Of a DNA stretch of 64,000 bases, positions 17,072 through 24,961 are shown piece by piece (position 1 is the stretch's first letter; every line of letters starts with the position of its first letter). The notes beneath the pieces are model-generated. The model was not told where the DNA came from and searched no databases. It saw only the letters and a list, made by a program, of their open reading frames with translations. Origin of the DNA: Micromonospora okii. Its GTDB lineage: Bacteria > Actinomycetota > Actinomycetes > Mycobacteriales > Micromonosporaceae. Both the position numbers and the translations under genes were made by a program. The stretch lies in contig NZ_BBZF01000021.1 in the NCBI RefSeq assembly GCF_020884795.1, positions 111,349 to 175,348 on the forward strand. The letters run 5' to 3'.

Positions 17072-18088
17072 TCAGACCTCCCGCAACGACGCGTACTCCC
17101 GCAGCGCCGGGGCCACCCGCGTGATCATCAGCTCCACGGTCTGCCAGTCGATCGGCGGCTTGACCGCCAGCAGGAAGTCCCGCACGCCCAGGTCGACGTA
17201 CGGCCTGAGGTCCGCCACGCACTGCTCGGGCGTGCCGAAGCTGAGGTACTCGGCGCGCACCTCGTCCGGCGCGCCGCGCAGCAGCTCCGCCGATCGCGCG
17301 GCCACGTCGGACGCCCGCTCGACCAGCACCGCCCGGAACGTCACCGACTGCCGGACGGCGGCCACGTCGCGCCCCACCGCCGCGCAGTGCCCCCGCAGGG
17401 CGGCGAGCTGGCGGTTGTAGTCCTCGGTGCTGGTGGCGAGGGTGTTCCAGATGTCGGCGTACCGGGCCGCCGTGCGCAGCGTCCGCCGCACCCCGCTCCC
17501 GCCCACCACGAGGGGCACGTGGGCCTGCCGGGGCTTCGGCGCGAGCCGGGCCCGGTCCAGCCGGAAGTGCCGCCCCTCGAACGTCGTCTCGGGCTGCGTC
17601 CAGAGCCGCCGGAGGATCTCGCAGGTCTCGTCGAGCCGGTCCAGCCGCTCCCCGGCGGCGGGAAACGGGATGCCGTACTGCTCGTAGGCCAGGTCCGGGC
17701 CGCCCGCGCCGAGGCCCACCTCGAGCCGCCCGTCGCAGACGTGGTCGATGGTGGCCATGGCGGCGGCGGTGACGGCGGGGTGCCGCCACATCGCGCCGGT
17801 GACCAGCATGGCGCAGCGGATCCGCTCGGTCTGCGCGGCGAGGGCCGCCAGCAGCGTCGTGCCCTCGAAGCAGGGCTGGTCGGGGCCGTACAGGTGCGGT
17901 CGCAGATGGTCGATCAGCGAGATCCAGTCGTAGCCCAGCTCCTCCGCCCGCCGCCAGAGGTCACGGCAGATCTCGTAACCGCCGTGCAACTGTCCGGAGT
18001 GGATTCCGAACCGGAGGGCGTCACCGTACAGCCTCGTCGGGGGCAGGGGGTGCGCGTGGCCGTCGCGGGCCGGGCTGGCAGCGTCCAT
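17072..18088 (-). CDS. LLM-class flavin-dependent oxidoreductase
   Basis: A 338-residue luciferase-like TIM barrel. The N-terminal FGIHSGQLHGGYE, a middle DGRLEVGLGAGG, and PLVVGGSGVRRTLRTAARYADIWN are typical of F420- or FMN-dependent members. Such enzymes carry out hydroxylations, Baeyer-Villiger reactions or reductions. In butirosin biosynthesis a flavin monooxygenase of this class (BtrO) acts on the carrier-bound acyl chain, so a similar job is possible here with the nearby ACP. It follows the SIS gene by 48 nt. Cofactor and substrate are not determined. Confidence 0.85.
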   Translation of the reverse strand: MDAASPARDGHAHPLPPTRLYGDALRFGIHSGQLHGGYEICRDLWRRAEELGYDWISLIDHLRPHLYGPDQPCFEGTTLLAALAAQTERIRCAMLVTGAMWRHPAVTAAAMATIDHVCDGRLEVGLGAGGPDLAYEQYGIPFPAAGERLDRLDETCEILRRLWTQPETTFEGRHFRLDRARLAPKPRQAHVPLVVGGSGVRRTLRTAARYADIWNTLATSTEDYNRQLAALRGHCAAVGRDVAAVRQSVTFRAVLVERASDVAARSAELLRGAPDEVRAEYLSFGTPEQCVADLRPYVDLGVRDFLLAVKPPIDWQTVELMITRVAPALREYASLREV

Positions 18089-18136
18089 GGCGACGACCCT
18101 AGGGTCTGCGCCGGGCCGTCGCCCACCGGCCCGCCG

Positions 18137-19192
18137 TCACCGACGGTGGAACGGGACCCGCCCCAGCAGTTCGGCCAGGTCGGCGGCGAGCGGCGCGGCG
18201 AAGAGGTGCTCGACCAGGGGGGACCAGGCCGGGGGGCAGCCGCCGGGCAGCGGCAGCACCAGGTGCGCCTGCTGTCGGATCTCCTCGTCGTCGGGCTCGG
18301 CCACCGCGGCCACCAGGTGGCCCCGGTCGCGGGCCTGCGCGCACAGGCGCACGGCGCGCCCGTGGCTGGGCCCCGGCGGGGCCAGCACGATCAGGGGCGC
18401 GTCGGCGTCGGTGGCGAACCGCTCGACGTGCCACCACTCCTCGAGGTCACGCCCCAGCGCCGGCACGCCGGCCCCCTCGATGACCTTCGCCGCCGCGTAC
18501 CGCGCCGTCCCCAGCGCCGGCCCTCCGCCCAGCACCTGCACCGGGGCCGTCCGCACGAGCTGTTCCGCCAGCCGCCGGCAGGGCTCCGCCTGCCGGCGCA
18601 CCGTCCGCTCCACCAGCTCCGGCAGGGCGGCGAGCCCACCGGATCCGGGCGCGGCGGGGGCCGGCGGGGCGTCCGCCCACCCCTCGGCCAGGAGCAGGAG
18701 GGCGAGCAGGCTGGCCTGGTAGCTCCGGATTCCCGGGGCGGGCGGGCGCTTCGGCAGCTTCGTGGCGACGGTGTGCTGCGCGCTACGGCCCACGGGGGTG
18801 TCGGCCGAGCCGACGATCGCCAGGGTGCGGCAGCCGGCGGCCCGGGCCCGGTCCAGGCCGGCCGCCAGGGTGGCGCTGCCGCCCGAGGCGGAGATGCCCA
18901 CCACCAGGGTCGCCCCGGCGGGCTCCGGCAGCGCTCCGCCGACGCCGTAGTCGAGCAGCCGCTGCGTGCTGCGCAGCGCGCAGGTGGTGCCCGGCAGCCG
19001 GTCGAGGGCGTGCTCGGCGGCCTGGGCGGCGTACAGGGAGTCCCCGCTGCCCGACAGGACGATCCGGCGGGGGGCCGGCGCGGCGCAGCGCAGCTCGTCC
19101 AGTTGGGTGCCGAGCACCCCGGTCAGGACGGCCAGGTCGGCGGCCAGGTCGGCGACCTCCGCGCGCATCGCGGCCACGGTGTAGGGGCTCAT
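18137..19192 (-). CDS. SIS-domain sugar isomerase/deaminase-like protein
   Basis: The 351-residue protein has two sugar-isomerase (SIS) domains. The first holds RIVLSGSGDSLYAA and VVGISASGGS, the second VQVLGGGPALGTARYAAAKVIE and EEWWHVERF, in the arrangement of GlmS C-terminal and AgaS/FrlB-like proteins. It lacks the glutaminase domain of GlmS. It probably acts on an amino- or keto-sugar phosphate. Its ATG overlaps the BtpA stop by 4 nt, so the two proteins are translationally coupled and likely in the same pathway. Confidence 0.8.
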   Translation of the reverse strand: MSPYTVAAMRAEVADLAADLAVLTGVLGTQLDELRCAAPAPRRIVLSGSGDSLYAAQAAEHALDRLPGTTCALRSTQRLLDYGVGGALPEPAGATLVVGISASGGSATLAAGLDRARAAGCRTLAIVGSADTPVGRSAQHTVATKLPKRPPAPGIRSYQASLLALLLLAEGWADAPPAPAAPGSGGLAALPELVERTVRRQAEPCRRLAEQLVRTAPVQVLGGGPALGTARYAAAKVIEGAGVPALGRDLEEWWHVERFATDADAPLIVLAPPGPSHGRAVRLCAQARDRGHLVAAVAEPDDEEIRQQAHLVLPLPGGCPPAWSPLVEHLFAAPLAADLAELLGRVPFHRR

Positions 19193-19998
19193 GCGGCCCG
19201 CCGGGGCGGCAGCGCGTCCAGGATCTCCATGTAGGACCGCACCTTCTCCTCGGACACGTCCCCGGCCCAGCCGCCGTCGGTGACGCAGCTACCGACGAAG
19301 ACGCCGTCGGCGGCGCCGACCAGTCGGGCGGCGTTGCCGTGGTCGGTGTGACCGGCCAGGTAGATCGGGGCCGCCGGGGCCGCGCGCCGGACCTGCGAGA
19401 TCAACTCCAGGGTACGGGAGTCGTCCGGGTCGCCCAGGCAGACGGCGTCGGCACCCGCGTTCATCGCCGCCCGGGCCACCTCGCCGGGCTGCCGGTCGCC
19501 GTTCGGCCAACTGAAGTGCATGCTGGCGACGTCGGCGATCACCTTGACGTCCCACGCGTCGATGGCCCGGCGGTACGCCATCACCGTGGCGGGATCGGGG
19601 CGCACCGTGCCCTGCCAGCTCAACGTCTCACCGACGAGCGCGCCCACCCGGACGAAGCTCCCGCCGCAGACCTTCGCGGCGGCCAGCGACGCCCTGGTCG
19701 CGTTCCGCATGATCTGGACGCCGACCTGGAAGGCCGGGGCCGTCGCCGCCCGGACGGCCTCGGTGATCACCGTGACGGCCGCAAGCCGCGCGGGGTCGCA
19801 GTCGTCCTCGACCCCGTAGACCCGGTCCGCCGTCTGCAACAGGCAGCCGTGCGCGCCGCCCCGGTCGAGGGCGCGCGCCGAGGAGACCGCGCGGGCCAGC
19901 GTGTGGCGCAGCGAATCGGGCTCGTAGAACGGGGTGCCCGGCAGCGGGGCCAGGTGCACCACCCCGTAACACGTCCTGGTCGGCCCCGGCAGTCCCAT
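19189..19998 (-). CDS. BtpA/SgcQ-family TIM-barrel protein
   Basis: A 269-residue member of the BtpA family. Recognisable blocks are GVVHLAPLPGTPFY, VGVQIMRNATRASLAAA, FVRVGALVGETLSWQG, GADAVCLGDPDD and YLAGHTDHGNAARLVGAADGVFVGSC. BtpA was named for photosystem I assembly in cyanobacteria, but bacterial relatives occur next to sugar genes and their reaction is not well defined. Pairing with an SIS isomerase supports a role in a phosphorylated sugar pathway. GAGGGAGA precedes ATG 19998. It is first in the four-gene operon. Confidence 0.85.
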   Translation of the reverse strand: MGLPGPTRTCYGVVHLAPLPGTPFYEPDSLRHTLARAVSSARALDRGGAHGCLLQTADRVYGVEDDCDPARLAAVTVITEAVRAATAPAFQVGVQIMRNATRASLAAAKVCGGSFVRVGALVGETLSWQGTVRPDPATVMAYRRAIDAWDVKVIADVASMHFSWPNGDRQPGEVARAAMNAGADAVCLGDPDDSRTLELISQVRRAAPAAPIYLAGHTDHGNAARLVGAADGVFVGSCVTDGGWAGDVSEEKVRSYMEILDALPPRRAA

Positions 19999-20058
19999 GG
20001 CGTCTCCCTCACCGTCCCGCCGGCCCCCGCCGCCGGCCGCCCACCGGCGCTTTCCGTG

Positions 20059-20071
20059 CCCGGCGAGCCTA
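20059..20071 (-). promoter_or_regulatory. -10 region of the BtpA operon, shared 13-mer
   Basis: On the minus strand TAGGCT (20066-20071) followed by CGCCGGG lies about 67 nt before ATG 19998. The same 13 bases occur at 12103-12115 upstream of the exporter pair. No good -35 is visible at 17 nt. Confidence 0.4.
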
Positions 20072-20156
20072 GTCGATGCCGACCGGCCCCGCCTCTCGCC
20101 CGGTCGGCCAGGTGGGAGGCGGGGCCACGAGATCCAGAGTGGGCGCGTCCGCCGGA

Positions 20157-20162
20157 TAGGAT
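20157..20162 (+). promoter_or_regulatory. TAGGAT -10 of the aldehyde dehydrogenase gene
   Basis: TAGGAT ends 1 nt before ATG 20164 and 7 nt before the in-frame ATG 20170. The second would be the start of a leaderless message. No clear -35 or ribosome site is present. Confidence 0.4.
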
Positions 20163-20163
20163 C

Positions 20164-21552
20164 ATGACCATGACCGCAGAAACCGTCGCCGTCCCGCCTT
20201 CGCCGAGCCGTCTCCGGCTCACCGACCCACGGACCGGGCGGGCCCGCGCCGACCTGGCCGGCGCGGACGAGGCGGCGGTCACCGACGCGGTCGGGGCGGC
20301 GCGCGAGGCCCAGCGGTCCTGGGCGGGCCTGCCGACGGGCGAGCGGAGCCGCCGTCTGCTGGCCTTCGCCGACCGGATCGAGGGCGCGCTGGGCGAGTAC
20401 GTCGCCGCCGAGCAGGCCGGCACCGGCAAGCCCGCCCACGAGGCCGAGGGCGAGATCCGCGACAGCGTCGACCTGCTGCGGTTCTACGCCGGCGCCGTGC
20501 GCGGCGCGCTCGCGCCCGCCGCCGGGCACCACATCCCCCAGCGGGAGAGCTGGGTGCGGTGGGAGCCGCTGGGCGTCGTCGGCGCGATCGTGCCGTGGAA
20601 CTACCCGATCATGATGGCCGCCTGGCGCATCGGGCCGGCGCTCGCGGCGGGCAACGCGGTGCTCCTCAAGCCCGCCGAGAGCACCCCCGACAGCGCGCTG
20701 CTGCTGGCCCGCGACGCCGAGGCCACGCTCGGCCCGGGGGTGCTCGGCGCGCTGCCCGGCGACCGGGCGACGGGCCGGCTGCTGGTGGAGAGCCGCATCG
20801 ACGCGATCGCATTCACCGGCAGCATCGCCGGCGGGCAGGACGTGGCGGCCCGGGCGGGGCTGCGCCGGGTCAGCCTGGAACTCGGCGGCAACTGCCCGGC
20901 GATCGTGCTGCCGGACGCCCCCGAGCACACCTACGCCGACCTGACCGGCGCGGCCACCTACAACGCCGGGCAGAGCTGCGCCGCCCCGGCCCGGGTGATC
21001 ACGCTGCGGTCGAACTACGCCGAGGTGGTGGACCGCCTCGCCGAGGCGATGAGCCGGCGGCAGGCGGGCCGTTCGTTCGGCCCGCTGAACAACGCCGACC
21101 AGATCCGCCGTTACCGGCAGATCCTCGCGGGCTCCGGGGCCGGGGTGAGCCACGCCGCCGGGCTGGCGCTCGGCGACGACTCCCACGAGGACGGCTACTG
21201 GGCCGAGGGACGCATCCTGGCCGACCTGGAGCCGGACGACCCGGCCGTCGCCACCGAGCTGTTCGGCCCCTGCCTGACCGTGCAGGCCGCCGAGGACGTC
21301 GACGACGCCGTCCGCCTGGCCAACGGCGTCGACCAGGCGCTGGCGGGCAGCGTCTGGGGCGCCGCGACCGGCCAGGTACTCTCCGTCGCCCGGGCGCTGG
21401 ACGCCGGCGAGGTGTGGGTCAACTGCGTGCTGGAGCAGTGCCCCGAGCTGCCCCACGGCGGGCGAGGCGCGTCAGGCCACGGCACCGACCTGAGCGTCCT
21501 CGCCCTCACCGAGTTCCAGCGACCGAAGACCGTGACGGTCAGGCTCGCCTGA
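20164..21552 (+). CDS. NAD(P)-dependent aldehyde dehydrogenase
   Basis: The 462-residue protein has all aldehyde dehydrogenase landmarks: VVGAIVPWNYP near 138-148, the lysine of LLKPAE, FTGS at 217-220, the general base Glu239 in LELGGN, and the catalytic Cys272 in GQSCAAPAR. It is slightly shorter than the usual 480-500 residues. Proximity to an aminotransferase suggests oxidation of an amino-aldehyde, but that is inference. ATG 20164 and ATG 20170 are both possible; the second fits leaderless translation. Its 3' end overlaps that of the convergent aminotransferase gene by 14 nt. Confidence 0.9.
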   Translation: MTMTAETVAVPPSPSRLRLTDPRTGRARADLAGADEAAVTDAVGAAREAQRSWAGLPTGERSRRLLAFADRIEGALGEYVAAEQAGTGKPAHEAEGEIRDSVDLLRFYAGAVRGALAPAAGHHIPQRESWVRWEPLGVVGAIVPWNYPIMMAAWRIGPALAAGNAVLLKPAESTPDSALLLARDAEATLGPGVLGALPGDRATGRLLVESRIDAIAFTGSIAGGQDVAARAGLRRVSLELGGNCPAIVLPDAPEHTYADLTGAATYNAGQSCAAPARVITLRSNYAEVVDRLAEAMSRRQAGRSFGPLNNADQIRRYRQILAGSGAGVSHAAGLALGDDSHEDGYWAEGRILADLEPDDPAVATELFGPCLTVQAAEDVDDAVRLANGVDQALAGSVWGAATGQVLSVARALDAGEVWVNCVLEQCPELPHGGRGASGHGTDLSVLALTEFQRPKTVTVRLA

Positions 21553-23128
21553 GCACACCCTCCTGGTAGCGCCGCACCCGGGGCGACGCCTCGGCGAACT
21601 CCGACCAGGGCCGCGACGTCGTCAGCCGCATGAACGCGCCGGAGAGGCAGAAGGTCAGGATGCCGGGGAAGAGGGAGACGTTGGTCTCCCGCAGCAGCTC
21701 CCGGAAGCAGAGGTACGAGTCCTCGTGGTCGTCAAACGACGCGGTCAGGTTGATGGAGTAGCGCGCCGGCAGCACGGAGACGCCCGGCCACCGGATGCCG
21801 TTGTGGTAGGCGTCGCGGATCAGCGTCAGCGACCGCTCCCGGGCCGCCCGCTCGGCCCGGTAGTTGTCGTAGGCGCGTTGCAGGCCGGGCAGGCGCAGGC
21901 CGTACGTCGACTCGAACTCCCGGCAGTGCGCGCCGGTCAGCTCCTCCTCGCCGCTGACCAGCCACCGCTCCATCCGGGCCAGCACCTCGACCACGGTGTA
22001 GAAGAACGACGGCGGCCCGCCGAAGGTGGTCGACGCGTACTCGTAGTAGCGGTCGATGAAGCCACTGTCGGCGACCAGCCAGCCGACCTTGAGGCCGGGG
22101 GCGGACCAGTTCTTCGACAGGCTGCTGACCCGGATGACGTTGGGCGCGGCGCGGGCCGGTGAGGCGTCCACCGGGTCCCCCAGCCACTCGTGGCACTCGT
22201 CCAGCACGATCAGGGTGTTCGGCGAGGCGGACTTGATGAGCAGTTCCAGCTCGTCCTCGCAGACCAGGGCGCCGGTCGGGTTCGCGGCCGTCTGGAGCAG
22301 CACGACCGGCGTGTCCGGCCGCAGCGCGTCGATCAGCGGTCGCAGCGACGTCCGGCCGTCCGAGGTGGACGGCAGCGGCACCAGCGACACCGGCCCCCGG
22401 CGGGCCGCCGACTCCACCAGGGGCGGGTAGTTGGGGATGGCGCAGAGCGACGCGGCCCCGCCCGGCCCGGAGTCGAGCAGGATGAAGTCGAGCAGCGTGC
22501 TGATCGCCAGCGTGGCGCCCATGGTCAGCGCGACGTTGTCGGCCGTGTATCCCGCGCCGGGCAGCCGCGCCGACTCGTACGCCGCGACCGCCTCCCGGGC
22601 CGGCTCCCGCCCACGGGAGTCGGAGTACCCGTACCAGTCCCGGTTCAGGGCGTAGGAGATGCAGTCCTTCAACGCGCTGGGCAGGCCCCAGTGCTCCTCG
22701 TCGACCGAGCCGCTGGAGAGGATGATCCCCGCCTGCGAGCGCAGGTCGCCGTAGAGGTCGTCGCGGAAGTAGAAGTTGAACAACTCCTTGACGAACCGGA
22801 CGGTCGCCCGGGAGGAGAGCACCGTGGCGGCGTCGACCTCCCGCCGGTGCCGGGACTGCCGCCAGCGGGCCGCCAGCTCGGGGCGGTGGCTCTGCGCCCC
22901 GAGCTCGCACTCGACCCGACCCAGGTAGAGGTCGCGGAGCTCGATCGGGTCCTGCGGGTTCACCGCTCGGGCGTACACCTCGAGGAGCCGCGCGTCGGGG
23001 CCCGGGTCCAGGGCCAGCGGGGCCCGCGAGGGGTCGGGGCGCTGTGCCGCGAGCATCTCGACCTCGGCGGAGACGACCGACAGCCGAGGCTGCCCGACCT
23101 CGCCGAACAGCCCTTGGACATCCGTCAT
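21539..23128 (-). CDS. PLP-dependent class I/II aminotransferase-like enzyme
   Basis: A 529-residue fold-type I enzyme, longer than the usual 400 by an N-terminal extension of about 100 residues. The PLP lysine is Lys339 in SSLSKNWSAPGLKVGW, with TAANPTGAL at 280-288 and VLDECHEW near 308-315. The sequence resembles ACC-synthase/aminotransferase relatives. It could transaminate, decarboxylate or catalyse a replacement reaction. Its ATG overlaps the dioxygenase stop by 4 nt, so the three genes cupin, dioxygenase and aminotransferase form one coupled unit. Confidence 0.85.
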   Translation of the reverse strand: MTDVQGLFGEVGQPRLSVVSAEVEMLAAQRPDPSRAPLALDPGPDARLLEVYARAVNPQDPIELRDLYLGRVECELGAQSHRPELAARWRQSRHRREVDAATVLSSRATVRFVKELFNFYFRDDLYGDLRSQAGIILSSGSVDEEHWGLPSALKDCISYALNRDWYGYSDSRGREPAREAVAAYESARLPGAGYTADNVALTMGATLAISTLLDFILLDSGPGGAASLCAIPNYPPLVESAARRGPVSLVPLPSTSDGRTSLRPLIDALRPDTPVVLLQTAANPTGALVCEDELELLIKSASPNTLIVLDECHEWLGDPVDASPARAAPNVIRVSSLSKNWSAPGLKVGWLVADSGFIDRYYEYASTTFGGPPSFFYTVVEVLARMERWLVSGEEELTGAHCREFESTYGLRLPGLQRAYDNYRAERAARERSLTLIRDAYHNGIRWPGVSVLPARYSINLTASFDDHEDSYLCFRELLRETNVSLFPGILTFCLSGAFMRLTTSRPWSEFAEASPRVRRYQEGVLRRA

Positions 23129-24024
23129 CCGGCCATCTCCCCCGATCGGTGGGTGATCCGCAGTCGCTTGAGGTGCCGGTGCCGGGTGGAGCCGTGGAAC
23201 GGCGCGGCGGAGCGACCGTGGAAGGCGTACGTGTTGTCCAGGACGGCGAGGAGCCCGGGGTGCCACTGGAGCCCGCGCGCCGCGCCGCCCTCGTACATCG
23301 CCGCGAGCAGCGCGGCGAGGGCGTCCCGGACCTCGACGGCGGCGAACCGGTCGGTCTCGCAGACCCAGCGCAGCGTGTCGGCCTGGAAGTCGCGGAACGA
23401 GAAGATTGACCGCCCGTCCACCTGTCGCCGGACCGGCGGCACGCCGGGGCGGTCGTACCGGACGTGCGCGAGGATCTCGCGCTCGGTGGGCCGGAGCCGC
23501 TCGTCGACCCCGGCGAACGGGACCAGGACGGTCTGCGCGGCGTTCTCGTCGTCCCCGGGGTGCAGGCACATCAGGACGATGTAGCGCGGCTGGTCGCCGG
23601 TCGGCCGCCCGCTGCCCTCGGTGTGCAGGCTCAGGGCGCTCGTGGCGAACGGTTGCCGCGTGGTGTCGGCGGTGTCGCCCTCTGCGCTGACCAGGTGCAG
23701 GATCCGGCCGTCCTCGACGTTGGGCAGCACGGCCGGGTCGGTCTCCGGCATCACGTCGCCGAGGCGGTGACCCAGCTCCAGCAGGTCGGCGCTGGTCAGC
23801 GGCGCACCGAGGTCGACGAGGCCGAGCCCGTGCGCGGTGAGCTGACGCCGCAGCACCTCCTCGACCCGGTCGACCGGGCAGCCGGCCGGCACCGGCTCCG
23901 GCGCGAGCTCGGGCGGCGGTAGCCCTCGGCCGCCGAGCAGCGCCGCCCGCATCGGGACGTGCCGGTCGTGGGGGTGCTCCAGGAAGCTCCCGCGCGTGCT
24001 CGTCGGCTCCGGGCCGTCAGTCAC
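23125..24024 (-). CDS. Fe(II)/2-oxoglutarate dioxygenase, TauD/clavaminate synthase-like
   Basis: The 299-residue enzyme has the 2-His-1-carboxylate metal site: His134 and Glu136 in SLHTEGSG, and distal His269 in NTYAFHGR. The 2-oxoglutarate-binding arginine is expected in the HRHLKRLRI segment near 283-290. Glu in place of Asp in the HxD motif is usual for clavaminate synthase-like members. Such enzymes hydroxylate or desaturate amino acids or carrier-bound substrates. GTG 24024 overlaps the cupin stop by 8 nt. It could act on the substrate of the following aminotransferase. Confidence 0.85.
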   Translation of the reverse strand: MTDGPEPTSTRGSFLEHPHDRHVPMRAALLGGRGLPPPELAPEPVPAGCPVDRVEEVLRRQLTAHGLGLVDLGAPLTSADLLELGHRLGDVMPETDPAVLPNVEDGRILHLVSAEGDTADTTRQPFATSALSLHTEGSGRPTGDQPRYIVLMCLHPGDDENAAQTVLVPFAGVDERLRPTEREILAHVRYDRPGVPPVRRQVDGRSIFSFRDFQADTLRWVCETDRFAAVEVRDALAALLAAMYEGGAARGLQWHPGLLAVLDNTYAFHGRSAAPFHGSTRHRHLKRLRITHRSGEMAG

Positions 24025-24730
24025 CGGTGGCGCCGAACACGACGGGACCGTGTGTGCATCCCGCGGCCCTCAGCTCGTCCCCGCTGCCGGCCTTGATGTC
24101 GCAGATACGGCAGACGATGTGCCCGTCGTCGGTCAGCAGGTCCCCGAACGGCCGCAGTTCCTGCCGGTTGGCGCTGTCGAGCGGCTGGTGGGCGACGCCC
24201 ACCGAGAGCAGGACGTGGTCGGTGATCGCGCCGACCGCGTGCGGCTGCGCGCCATCCACCATGTACACCAGGCCGGGCGTGGTCTCCAGGATCTCGCCGG
24301 CCGCGGTGATGGTGCCGCGACCGCCCACCACGAAGAGGAGGTGGTCGCCGGGGTGGGTGTGCGGGGCGAAGCCCTCGCCGGCGGGGACGTGGATGAGGTC
24401 GGCGCCGAGGAAGCCGTTGGTGATCAGGGAGCGACCGGTCGCCTCGCGCGTCTTCGCGATCTGGATCTCGCCGGGTCGCATGTCGACCTTGAGCAGTTGC
24501 TCACTCTCCGTGGCGCCCGCGTCGAGGGCCCACTCGCAGAGCGCCACCGCGCGGTTCTCCCCGGAGCGGCCGGAACCGCCGCCGCCGAGCTGGAGCTGCG
24601 TGCCCGGGGTGGCCGCCAGGAGCCGGACCATCTGCACCAACAGCTCCCGGCGCTCACGCGCGTCGAGGTGTTGGAGCTCCTGACTCAGGGAATCCACCAT
24701 GGAAACAACGGAGCGGTGTATTTGCGCCAT
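24017..24730 (-). CDS. cupin protein with C-terminal Cys/His motif
   Basis: A 237-residue protein. Residues 1-80 are helical. A cupin barrel follows, with HTHPGDH (His124, His126, His130) and His164 as likely metal ligands. The end carries CRIC (207, 210) and CTH (225, 227), a pattern that could bind a second metal. This C-terminal part is unfamiliar to me. It may be a metal-dependent oxygenase or isomerase, or a regulator of the operon it heads. GGAGGG lies just upstream of ATG 24730, inside an inverted repeat. Confidence 0.7.
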   Translation of the reverse strand: MAQIHRSVVSMVDSLSQELQHLDARERRELLVQMVRLLAATPGTQLQLGGGGSGRSGENRAVALCEWALDAGATESEQLLKVDMRPGEIQIAKTREATGRSLITNGFLGADLIHVPAGEGFAPHTHPGDHLLFVVGGRGTITAAGEILETTPGLVYMVDGAQPHAVGAITDHVLLSVGVAHQPLDSANRQELRPFGDLLTDDGHIVCRICDIKAGSGDELRAAGCTHGPVVFGATGD

Positions 24731-24731
24731 C

Positions 24732-24773
24732 GGTACCCTCCGTGGTCAACGTGCAATTGTTGATCAGGGTACC
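24732..24773 (-). promoter_or_regulatory. nested inverted repeats covering the ribosome site of the cupin operon
   Basis: GGTACCCT (24732-24739) and AGGGTACC (24766-24773) are perfect inverted repeats. Inside them TCAAC (24746-24750) and GTTGA (24759-24763) form a second pair. In the minus-strand transcript the start-proximal arm contains the GGAGGG ribosome site of ATG 24730. The element could hide the ribosome site in RNA or be an operator in DNA. The 24764-24830 flank is AT-rich and likely holds the promoter. Confidence 0.5.
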
Positions 24774-24961
24774 GAAGCCTGTAACACTTATGAAATTACT
24801 AAATGTCGCAACGCATTGACGCAGTGTCATACATCGTGGTCAGAGCGCTCTTACCGGCCGCAGTTCCGATCTGGATGGACCGGCGCGGCGGCTGCGACAC
24901 GCCCGTAGACGCCGTCGAGCCCGGTCGGCGGCGCTCGACCGGGCTCGGCGACCGCGACCCG

